Shown here: in pieces, positions 1 through 6,041 of the stretch
How the letters are laid out: the number at the start of each line of letters is the position of its first letter
Position numbering within the stretch: the stretch's first letter is position 1
Origin: an uncultured Bacteroidales bacterium
GTDB lineage: Bacteria; Bacteroidota; Bacteroidia; Bacteroidales; Muribaculaceae
DNA: 6,755 nucleotides
Reading direction: 5' to 3'
Assembly: GCA_947177325.1 (NCBI GenBank)
Contig: CAMWUH010000123.1
Span: forward strand, 1 to 6,755
Notes under the pieces: model-generated
What the model was told of the DNA's origin: nothing
The model's input: the letters and a program-made list of their open reading frames with translations, nothing else
The model's database searches: none
Made by a program: the position numbers and the translations under genes

Positions 1-169
1 TAGCAAAGGCGTCATTTTGCCGGAGATAGCTTGTTTTGACTCCCGGAGCCTCAAATTATTGCCCCGGCTTTTTGGTCAGATGTTGTCGGCCCCATGCCGG
101 GAGTTGGCGGTTGATAAGGAAGCGGGGATATGGGGCGGAGATATGATAAATTTATTTTTGGCAAAAGTG
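1..169. other. No supported gene upstream of the sdh promoter
   Basis: I see no gene here that I can support. One plus frame is open from the left edge to position 211, but it has no ATG near its beginning, uses codons such as ATA and CGG that the neighbours avoid, and runs through the promoter region. An ATG on the minus strand at 15-13 stays open to the window edge (five codons), so a divergent gene could start there; this is too short to call. The stretch holds an 8-bp inverted repeat, ACTCCCGG at 39-46 and CCGGGAGT at 97-104, 50 bases apart. Confidence 0.5.
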
Positions 170-200
170 TTGGTAAAAACGCAAAAATGTGTTAATTTTG
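170..200 (+). promoter_or_regulatory. Bacteroidetes-type promoter for sdhCAB
   Basis: TAATTTTG at 193-200 matches the Bacteroidetes -7 consensus TAnnTTTG exactly. A TTG at 170-172 lies 20 bases upstream, the usual place of the -33 element. The surroundings turn from GC-rich to AT-rich at about 145. Transcription would begin near 205-208, leaving a leader of about 140 nt before sdhC. The call rests on motif and spacing only. Confidence 0.6.
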
Positions 201-206
201 CAACGC

Positions 207-348
207 TCTGAAGTGGGCGCCTCCCAATCATTGTTGCTGAAATTCATTACAGCGCCTTGCAAAAGCACTTTCATGAGCCTCAACTGCATTATCGCAAATT
301 TCTAAATTACAACTATTTAATAATCTAAAACCCCTACACAAAACTTCT
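207..348 (+). other. Long 5' leader of the sdhCAB operon
   Basis: This is the untranslated stretch between the predicted start of transcription and the sdhC ATG. Its first third can fold: AAGTG (211-215) can pair with CACTT (266-270), and GGCGC (216-220) with GCGCC (252-256), leaving a 9-nt bulge on one side. The last 60 bases are AT-rich and look unstructured, as is typical before Bacteroidetes start codons. I recognise no known riboswitch motif and no Shine-Dalgarno sequence. Confidence 0.35.
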
Positions 349-1362
349 ATGTGGTTAACAAGCTCTTCTATCGGACGAAAGTTTGTCATGGCTCTGACCG
401 GCGCTTTCTTGGTCCTGTTTGTTACATTTCACGTGTTGATGAATGGAGTAGCGATTTTCTGGCCTACCGCTTACAACGCTGTTTGTGAATTCCTCGGCGC
501 TAACTGGTATGCCCTCGTCGGCACCCTTATCCTTGCCGGTGGCTTCCTCCTCCACATCCTCTACGCATTGTGGCTCACTTGGCAGAACCGTCGTGCCCGC
601 GGCACTGACCGTTACGAAGTAACATCTCGCCCCAAACAGGTGGAATGGTCTTCTAAAAACATGCTCGTGCTCGGCATCGTGATTGTTTGCTTCCTTATCC
701 TTCACATGTGGCAATTCTGGGCTAAAATGCAGCTCAGCGAAGTGCTCCACCTGGAGTCTGACGTACCCCAGGCTGCCGGTACTCTTTTCCTCCAACAAGT
801 GTTCGGTAACCCCTGGATGTGCATTATCTACATCATCGCTTTTGTTGCCCTCTGGCTCCACCTGACCCACGGCATCTGGTCAATGTGCCAGTCATCAGGC
901 TGCGACAACGGTGTTTGGTTCAACCGCCTCAAAACACTCAGTAATGCCTGGGCTACTATCGTGTGCGCCCTCTTCATTATCGAAGCTGTTGTTTTCACTG
1001 TCAACGCTAAAAACAATAATTACCTCAAATGCCCCGCTCTTCAGGAGCAATACGTTGAGATGGCCTTGGAATCAGAAAATGAATATCCTATGGAAATGCT
1101 CAATGGTTTCTGGAGTTTCTGCGGCGAAGATGATTGTTGCGAAGAAATGATGATGTGTGAAGAAATGGAAGGCTGCACAGGCGCTACTTGTGCTCACGAA
1201 GCCGCTTGCTCTAAAGCTGACTGCGCTGACTGCACCGCTTGCGGTGAAGAATGTGCCGCCGCTCAATGCGAAGGTTGCAACCACCAATGCGCCGGCTGTC
1301 CTGCTGAAGAAGTCGTAACAGTGGAGACCAGCGTTAACGTTCAAGAATTTACAAATAATTAA
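349..1362 (+). CDS. sdhC: Succinate dehydrogenase/fumarate reductase cytochrome b subunit with cysteine-rich C-terminal tail
   Basis: Membrane anchor of the complex. It holds two b haems and passes electrons between menaquinone and SdhB. The 337-residue protein has five hydrophobic helices, at about 11-37, 51-78, 101-125, 155-178 and 199-218. Histidines fit the diheme (Bacillus/Wolinella-type) family: H28, H69, H119 and H171 or H174 in helices I-IV. The helix II-III loop is rich in Arg/Lys, so it and the N-terminus should be cytoplasmic and the C-terminus periplasmic. Family members usually end soon after helix V, at about 220-260 residues. This one continues to 337 with an acidic tail holding 15 Cys between 258 and 317. 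It is first in the operon, 13 bp before sdhA. The ATG at 349 gives the family-typical N-terminus (MWL..SSIGRK). Whether it runs mainly as fumarate reductase or as succinate dehydrogenase cannot be read from sequence; an anaerobic host favours the former. Confidence 0.93.
   Translation: MWLTSSSIGRKFVMALTGAFLVLFVTFHVLMNGVAIFWPTAYNAVCEFLGANWYALVGTLILAGGFLLHILYALWLTWQNRRARGTDRYEVTSRPKQVEWSSKNMLVLGIVIVCFLILHMWQFWAKMQLSEVLHLESDVPQAAGTLFLQQVFGNPWMCIIYIIAFVALWLHLTHGIWSMCQSSGCDNGVWFNRLKTLSNAWATIVCALFIIEAVVFTVNAKNNNYLKCPALQEQYVEMALESENEYPMEMLNGFWSFCGEDDCCEEMMMCEEMEGCTGATCAHEAACSKADCADCTACGEECAAAQCEGCNHQCAGCPAEEVVTVETSVNVQEFTNN
1120..1299 (+). other. Cysteine-rich tail domain of SdhC (residues 258-317)
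   Basis: This in-frame segment of sdhC encodes 15 Cys in 60 residues (258, 263, 264, 270, 276, 281, 287, 292, 295, 298, 302, 307, 310, 314, 317), about 15 Asp/Glu, one Lys and two His. It has no Ile, Leu, Val, Phe, Tyr or Trp from residue 259 to 317. Four CxxC pairs are present: CADC, CTAC, CEGC and CAGC. Such a composition resembles metallothioneins and cannot form a hydrophobic core without bound metal or disulfides. Codon choice (GCT, TGC, GAA) matches the rest of the operon, so it looks native and not like a frameshift artefact. The function is unknown; metal binding is my inference. Confidence 0.85.
1216..1233 (+). repeat. Tandem 9-bp repeat within the sdhC tail
   Basis: GCTGACTGC occurs twice head to tail (1216-1224 and 1225-1233), encoding Ala-Asp-Cys twice. 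Nearby, TGYGAAGAAATG (Cys-Glu-Glu-Met) occurs at 1138-1149 and 1156-1167. These short in-frame duplications suggest the tail grew by slippage or local duplication, so its length may vary between strains. Confidence 0.7.
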
Positions 1363-1375
1363 TCACGATTCAGAA

Positions 1376-3403
1376 ATGGCTGACATTAAAAATCTCGAAG
1401 GCATGATCGACTCAACCCCGATCATGAAAGATTTCGCCGACATCGAGTCATCGAATCTTCCCGAATATCAGATCGATTCAAAAATCCCTGAAGGTCCCAT
1501 CGCTGAAAAGTGGACCAACTATAAAGCTCACCAAAAGCTCGTCAACCCCGCCAACAAGCGTAACCTCGACATTATCGTCGTAGGTACCGGTCTGGCCGGC
1601 GCTTCTGCCGCCTCAACCCTTGGCGAAATGGGCTTCAATGTGCTCAACTTCTGTATTCAGGATTCACCCCGCCGCGCTCACTCAATCGCTGCTCAGGGTG
1701 GTATCAACGCTGCTAAAAACTATCAGAACGACGGCGACTCTGTTTACCGCCTCTTCTACGACACCGTAAAAGGTGGTGACTTCCGCTCTCGCGAAGCCAA
1801 CGTTTATCGCCTCGCCGAAGTGTCAAACAATATCATCGACCAGTGCGTGCAGCAGGGCGTTCCCTTCGCTCGCGAATACGGCGGCCTTCTCGCCAACCGT
1901 TCTTTCGGTGGCGCTCAGGTATCTCGTACTTTCTACGCTAAAGGTCAAACCGGCCAGCAGCTCCTCCTCGGCGCGTATGCTTCTCTTAACCGCCAAATCA
2001 AGAAAGGCACCGTTAAGAGCTTCAACCGCCGCGAAATGATGGATCTTGTTATCATCGACGGCCGCGCTCGCGGTATCATTGTCCGCAACCTCATCACCGG
2101 CGAACTCGAACGCTACGCAGCCCACGCCGTAGTTCTCGCTACCGGTGGCTATGGCCGCACATTCTTCCTTTCAACCAACGCTATGGGTTGCAACGGCTCG
2201 GCTGCTATCCAGGTGTTCAAGAAAGGTGCTTACCTCGCCAACCTCGCTTTCACCCAAATCCACCCCACTTGTATCCCCGTTCACGGTGAAGACCAGTCTA
2301 AGCTTACTCTTATGAGCGAATCGCTCCGCAACGACGGCCGCATCTGGGTGCCCAAGAAAAAAGAAGATGCTGAAGCTATCCGCGCAGGCAAGCTCAAACC
2401 TACCGATATCCCCGACGAAGACCGCGACTTCTATCTCGAACGCCGCTATCCCGCTTTCGGTAACCTTTGCCCCCGCGACATCGCTTCACGCGCTGCCAAA
2501 GAACGTTGCGACGCCGGCTATGGCGTAGGCACCGGCAACGCCGTTTATCTCGACTTCAAATATGCTATCGAACGCTTGGGCGAAGACGTTGTCCGCGACC
2601 GCTACGGCAACCTCTTTGATATGTATCAGATGATTTCTGACGACGACCCCTACCACACCCCCATGCAGATTTTCCCTGCTTCACACTACACTATGGGCGG
2701 TATCTGGGTTGACTACGAACTCCAGACCTCTATCAAAGGCCTCTTCGCTATCGGCGAATGTAACTTCTCTGACCACGGTGCTAACCGTCTCGGCGCTTCT
2801 GCCCTCATGCAAGGTCTGGCCGACGGCTACTTCGTGCTTCCCTACACTATGCAAAACTACCTCAGCGACCAGATTAAAGTGCCCCACTTTAAGACTAACA
2901 CTCCCGAGTTTGCAAAAGCTGAAGCCGATGTTAAAGCCCGCATCGAGAAACTTATGAACATCAAAGGCACCAAATCGCCCGACGAAATTCATAAGCGTCT
3001 CGGCCACGTTATGTGGAACCTCGTTGGTATGGGCCGCACTCTCCAAAGCCTCGTTAAAGCCGTTGATGAAATCGCCGAAGTCACCAAAGAATTCTATAGC
3101 GACCTCCGCATCGTGGGCCGTGCCGACGACCTCAACACCGAGCTCGAAAAAGCTCTCCGCCTCGAAGACTTCCTCGTTATGGCTAAAATGATGGCTATCG
3201 ACGCCCTCAACCGCAACGAATCGTGCGGCGCTCACTTCCGCGAAGAATATCAAACCGCCGACGGCGAAGCCGCCCGTAACGATAAAGACTATATGTATGT
3301 TAGCTGCTGGAAATACACCGGCGACAATGAGAAGCCCGTTCTCCTCAAAGAGCCTCTCAAATATGAAGCCATCCAGGTGCAAACCCGTAACTACAAATCA
3401 TAA
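1376..3403 (+). CDS. sdhA: Succinate dehydrogenase/fumarate reductase flavoprotein subunit
   Basis: Catalytic subunit that interconverts fumarate and succinate on the cytoplasmic side, using covalently bound FAD. Of 675 residues, 65-80 form the dinucleotide-binding fold (GTGLAG at 70-75). H102 in the RRAHSIAAQGG motif is the expected FAD-linked histidine. Active-site candidates by motif are H296 (QIHPT), R367 (PRDIASRA, the proton-delivering Arg of the family), H437 (HYTMGG) and R471 (GANRLG). The C-terminal part (about 515-675) is the helical domain plus the NRNESCGAHFREEY motif. The length suits the long Bacteroidales/epsilon-type flavoproteins, but the first 31 or so residues, acidic and Met-rich, look like an extension before the conserved IDSKIPEGP. 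Internal Met at 10 and 17 are alternative starts; I keep 1376 because it lies 13 bp after sdhC. Codons are strongly biased (CTC, CGC, AAC, TTC), which fits high expression. Confidence 0.96.
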   Translation: MADIKNLEGMIDSTPIMKDFADIESSNLPEYQIDSKIPEGPIAEKWTNYKAHQKLVNPANKRNLDIIVVGTGLAGASAASTLGEMGFNVLNFCIQDSPRRAHSIAAQGGINAAKNYQNDGDSVYRLFYDTVKGGDFRSREANVYRLAEVSNNIIDQCVQQGVPFAREYGGLLANRSFGGAQVSRTFYAKGQTGQQLLLGAYASLNRQIKKGTVKSFNRREMMDLVIIDGRARGIIVRNLITGELERYAAHAVVLATGGYGRTFFLSTNAMGCNGSAAIQVFKKGAYLANLAFTQIHPTCIPVHGEDQSKLTLMSESLRNDGRIWVPKKKEDAEAIRAGKLKPTDIPDEDRDFYLERRYPAFGNLCPRDIASRAAKERCDAGYGVGTGNAVYLDFKYAIERLGEDVVRDRYGNLFDMYQMISDDDPYHTPMQIFPASHYTMGGIWVDYELQTSIKGLFAIGECNFSDHGANRLGASALMQGLADGYFVLPYTMQNYLSDQIKVPHFKTNTPEFAKAEADVKARIEKLMNIKGTKSPDEIHKRLGHVMWNLVGMGRTLQSLVKAVDEIAEVTKEFYSDLRIVGRADDLNTELEKALRLEDFLVMAKMMAIDALNRNESCGAHFREEYQTADGEAARNDKDYMYVSCWKYTGDNEKPVLLKEPLKYEAIQVQTRNYKS

Positions 3404-3436
3404 TCTTAACGTCAAATTTTGCATTCTCTAAAGACA

Positions 3437-4192
3437 ATGGAAACTACTATTAGCGTAAATCTGAAAATTTGGCGTCAACGCGGTCCGAAAGAAAAAGGTC
3501 GCTTCGTCAACTATCACCTCGACAACGTTTCTACAGGCAGCTCATTCCTCGAAATGCTCGATATGCTCAACCAACAACTCGTTGAAAACAACGAAGAACC
3601 CGTTGTGTTTGACAGCGACTGTCGCGAAGGCATTTGCGGTATGTGCTCTCTTTATATCAACGGTCACCCCCACGGCCCCGTTCAAGGCATCACTACCTGT
3701 CAGCTCCACATGCGCAAATTCAAAGATGGCGACACTATCACCATCGAACCCTGGCGCTCGGCTGCTTTCCCCGTTATCCGCGACTTGATGGTCGACCGCA
3801 ACGCTTTCGATAAAATTCAACAAGCGGGCGGCTACGTTTCATTCAACTGCGGTGGCGCGCAGGATGCCAACAACATTCCTATCTCTAAGGAAGTGGCCGA
3901 CGTGGCTATGGACTCGGCTACCTGCATTGGTTGCGGTGCCTGCGTGGCTGCTTGTAAAAACGGCTCGGCAATGCTCTTCGTTTCAGCTAAAGTAAGTCAA
4001 TTCGCCCTCCTGCCCCAAGGCCAGGTTGAACGCGCCCGTCGCGCTCGCGCAATGGTTAAAACTATGGACGAACTCGGCTTCGGTAACTGTACCAACACCG
4101 GTGCTTGCGCTGCTGAATGTCCTAAAAACATCCCCTTGAGCAACATCGCCCGCCTCAACCGCGAGTTCATCAAAGCAAAACTCAAAGACTAA
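3437..4192 (+). CDS. sdhB: Succinate dehydrogenase/fumarate reductase iron-sulfur subunit
   Basis: Electron wire between the FAD of SdhA and the haems/quinone of SdhC. The protein has 251 residues from the ATG at 3437. The [2Fe-2S] cluster ligands are C62, C67, C70 and C88 (DCREGICGMC, then TTC). C163, C166, C169 and C228 should hold the [4Fe-4S] cluster, and C173, C218 and C224 the [3Fe-4S] cluster, with the same spacings as E. coli FrdB. An in-frame ATG at 3419 would add six residues (MHSLKT). I prefer 3437 because the family N-terminus begins just before the conserved SVNLKIWRQRGP stretch and AAAGACA precedes the codon. The gene follows sdhA by 33 bp, is last in the operon and is followed 27 bp later by a terminator. 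All cluster cysteines are intact. Confidence 0.95.
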   Translation: METTISVNLKIWRQRGPKEKGRFVNYHLDNVSTGSSFLEMLDMLNQQLVENNEEPVVFDSDCREGICGMCSLYINGHPHGPVQGITTCQLHMRKFKDGDTITIEPWRSAAFPVIRDLMVDRNAFDKIQQAGGYVSFNCGGAQDANNIPISKEVADVAMDSATCIGCGACVAACKNGSAMLFVSAKVSQFALLPQGQVERARRARAMVKTMDELGFGNCTNTGACAAECPKNIPLSNIARLNREFIKAKLKD

Positions 4193-4219
4193 TCACTCCC
4201 CACTGATTATACCTTGTAA

Positions 4220-4255
4220 AACGAGGGCAAAGCCGACATTGGCTTTGCCCTCGTT
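4220..4255 (+). terminator. Intrinsic terminator of the sdhCAB operon
   Basis: A perfect 15-bp stem (4220-4234 with 4241-4255) closes a 6-nt loop (GACATT) and is followed by GTTTCTT. It starts 27 bases after the sdhB stop. On the minus strand the stem is followed by a run of four T (counting the stem-end A:T pairs) and then ACA, so it could also stop transcripts arriving from xseB, though about 240 bases past that gene. Confidence 0.88.
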
Positions 4256-4264
4256 GTTTCTTAG
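4249..4264. repeat. 16-bp direct repeat, copy 1
   Basis: CCTCGTTGTTTCTTAG forms the descending arm end and tail of the sdh terminator. An identical 16-mer lies exactly 80 bp downstream at 4329-4344. The matching upstream arm of the hairpin is not repeated. Confidence 0.8.
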
Positions 4265-4495
4265 ATAAGTATGTGACTGAGTCCGAATTCCGAAAGCAAC
4301 GACACAGACGGCTAATTATAACACACCGCCTCGTTGTTTCTTAGCTGTTGAGGTTAATTAACTGTCGCTATTTAGGGTCAGTAGCAAAACCCGGTTGAAA
4401 TGTTAAAAACCGAGTAAAGAATTTGTCTATACATTGAGCTGCGCAGTAGCGACGTTTATGTGAAATCTCGGACGTTATCAACCATGCCCCGGGTC
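4265..4495. other. Convergent intergenic spacer, no gene recognised
   Basis: Apart from the second copy of the 16-bp repeat, I find no ORF of note, tRNA, recognised RNA or strong hairpin in these 231 bases. A GTCGCTA/TAGCGAC pair (4364-4370 and 4447-4453) is weak. No convincing TAnnTTTG promoter box occurs on the plus strand; AGAATTTG at 4418-4425 lacks the TA. There is no obvious separate terminator directly after xseB. Confidence 0.5.
4329..4344. repeat. 16-bp direct repeat, copy 2
   Basis: Identical to 4249-4264 and displaced by exactly 80 bp. Here it is preceded by ACACACCG, so the hairpin of the first copy is not reproduced. It may be the remnant of a local duplication or of an older terminator. 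Confidence 0.8.
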
Positions 4496-4717
4496 TTATT
4501 TTTCGAGAGTCGAGAGGATGTTGCGAAGCTCCTCATCTGTGGCGAGCAGTCGGCGACGACACTCGGCAATAAGCTCGGTTGATCGGCGGGTCAAAGCGCT
4601 GAGGCGATCGATGTCGCAATCATCGCTTTGCATTTGTCGGAGGATTGATTCGAGTTGATTTACGGCGTCGCGGTAGCTCATCTCGCTGACCGGAGTTTCC
4701 AATGTTATTTCGCTCAT
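4496..4717 (-). CDS. xseB: Exodeoxyribonuclease VII small subunit
   Basis: Small, all-helical partner of XseA; several copies bind the large subunit's long coiled arm and are needed for nuclease activity on single-stranded DNA. The 73-residue product has the normal family length. It shows the family's two-helix pattern: SYRDAVNQLESILRQMQSDD (helix 1, about residues 14-33), then IDRLSALTRRSTELIAECRRRL (helix 2, about 36-57), matching the usual LExIVxxLExGxxxLExSLxxYExGxxLxxxC layout, including the Cys at 53. It starts 19 bp after the xseA stop in the same direction, so it is very likely co-transcribed. It lacks a Shine-Dalgarno sequence but has an A/T-rich stretch before the ATG, as expected in Bacteroidetes. 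Confidence 0.93.
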   Translation of the reverse strand: MSEITLETPVSEMSYRDAVNQLESILRQMQSDDCDIDRLSALTRRSTELIAECRRRLLATDEELRNILSTLEK

Positions 4718-4736
4718 AGATATATATGTTGTAGAT

Positions 4737-6041
4737 TTATTTTACGATTGATGTGAATTCACCGTTGGCGGTGACGGTTACTATTTCCTCTCCCTCTTGA
4801 ATATCGCCTGCGAGTCTGATTATCTCCCCCCGGGAGTTGCGCGTTATGGAATAACCGCGAGCCAACACGGCTTCCGGCGACAATGCTTTAAGCAGCGCCT
4901 CTTTCGCCGCTAATCGCTCTCCGGCGGTTATGATAGCTTTCGGAGCCGACATTTGCAGCGTTGAAGCCCAAAGATTTATGCGCTCCAGTGCAGGGGCTAT
5001 GCGGCGGCTGCTGATTGTGGTCAGAGTGGCCGTAGCTGTGGCCAGTCGGGCGCGGTTGCGCTCAATAAGGCCTATGGCCAATTGGGGTAAAAGCCCTTGG
5101 TTATAGCTTAATTGCTCCTTCGCCCCCGACAGCATGTCGGCTGCTTGATGAAGAATTTTGCTGCCATAGTTGCGGAGGGCGGTCAGAAGGCTTTCGGCGC
5201 GGGCAATCAGCCATTCGGCAGCGGCAGTTGGTGTCTTTACGCGCATATTGGCTACCCAATCGAGCACGGTGATGTCGCGCTCGTGGCCGATGCCTATGAT
5301 TACCGGAATCGGGAACTGGGCTACGTTGGCGGCCAATTCGTAGTTCTCAAATGCCTGTAAGTCGGTGGTTGCGCCGCCGCCACGAATAATCACTACGCAA
5401 TCCCATCGCTCAAGCTCGCTGTTGACTCTGTCAAGTGCTGCGATAATGGAGGCAGGTGCCCGGTCGCCCTGCATGACGGCCTCAAACAGTTTGGCCTCAA
5501 AACGTATGTGCTCGGGATTGGTGAAGAGTTGGTTGATGAAGTCGCCATAGCCTGCGGCTCCGGGAGCGGAGATGATGGCTATGCGAGTGGGGATGTCGGG
5601 CCAATGGAGCGAGCGGTTGTTGTCGAGCACTCCGTCGGCCTGCAATCGGTTGAGAATTTCCATGCGGCGGCGCTCAAGGTCGCCCAGCGTGTAGGTAGGG
5701 TCGATGTCGTTGACTACGACTGACAGGCCGTAGACCGGGTGCATCGTTACCGAACCGCGGAGCAACACCTTGATGCCCGATGCGAACTTCTGCCCGGTGG
5801 CTTGCTCGAAGTTAGGTATCAGTTTCGAAGCGTTGGAGGCCCAGATGGTGGCGCGAAGTTTGGCCGACGGCATGCCGTTAGAGTCTTTGTCGACAAGTTC
5901 AAAATAGCAATGTCCGCGGCGCAAGCTGACATCGCTCAGCTCGCCGGTCACGGCCACATTGCTCGTTGCCGGCTGCATCACCAGGCTACCTATCAGACGG
6001 GCGAGCTCGCCAACGGTCATAGGCTTTAACGAACTGCTCAT
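4737..6041 (-). CDS. xseA: Exodeoxyribonuclease VII large subunit
   Basis: Catalytic subunit of exonuclease VII, which cuts single-stranded DNA from both ends into short oligonucleotides in repair and clean-up. The 434-residue product has an N-terminal OB-fold for ssDNA binding (about 8-115, with VTGELSDV and GHCYFEL), the catalytic domain (about 120-275) and a long helical arm (about 275-385) that binds XseB. It ends in the C-terminal LARGYSI motif (393-399) and a small beta segment. Candidate catalytic residues are D167, R220 (RGGGATTDLQAFE), H253 and D256 (GIGHERDITVLD), followed by KTPTAAAEW. I chose the ATG at 6041 because its ATGA overlaps the stop of the upstream gene and translation begins 7 residues before the conserved MTVGELARLIG. 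The frame is also open to an ATG at 6074, which would add 11 residues and overlap the neighbour by 37 bp. Confidence 0.95.
   Translation of the reverse strand: MSSSLKPMTVGELARLIGSLVMQPATSNVAVTGELSDVSLRRGHCYFELVDKDSNGMPSAKLRATIWASNASKLIPNFEQATGQKFASGIKVLLRGSVTMHPVYGLSVVVNDIDPTYTLGDLERRRMEILNRLQADGVLDNNRSLHWPDIPTRIAIISAPGAAGYGDFINQLFTNPEHIRFEAKLFEAVMQGDRAPASIIAALDRVNSELERWDCVVIIRGGGATTDLQAFENYELAANVAQFPIPVIIGIGHERDITVLDWVANMRVKTPTAAAEWLIARAESLLTALRNYGSKILHQAADMLSGAKEQLSYNQGLLPQLAIGLIERNRARLATATATLTTISSRRIAPALERINLWASTLQMSAPKAIITAGERLAAKEALLKALSPEAVLARGYSITRNSRGEIIRLAGDIQEGEEIVTVTANGEFTSIVK

Noticed and set aside
17..211. Plus-strand ORF of 64 codons upstream of sdhC
   Set aside because: It starts at TTG, has codon use unlike the neighbours, runs through the promoter and encodes no recognisable protein; it could at most be the end of a gene lying to the left.
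355..870. Minus-strand open frame of 171 codons inside sdhC
   Set aside because: Antisense shadow of the membrane-helix coding region, with no family resemblance.
1267..1287. Possible c-type haem site (CxxCH) in the SdhC tail
   Set aside because: The nearest match is CEGCNH, with an extra residue before the His; no CxxCH occurs in the tail.
1009..1362. The SdhC tail as a frameshift artefact
   Set aside because: Codon choice stays like the rest of the operon, the frame ends 13 bp before sdhA, and Cys spacing is patterned, all arguing for real coding sequence.
2681..3382. Minus-strand open frame of 233 codons inside sdhA
   Set aside because: It is the antisense shadow of a strongly codon-biased gene; its product is low-complexity and sdhA itself is unmistakable.
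4395..4425. Plus-strand promoter in the convergent spacer (TTG at 4395-4397, AGAATTTG at 4418-4425)
   Set aside because: The -7 element lacks the TA and no gene follows on that strand.
5112..6029. Several plus-strand open frames antisense to xseA
   Set aside because: They are mutually inconsistent short frames opposite a well-supported gene with intact conserved motifs.
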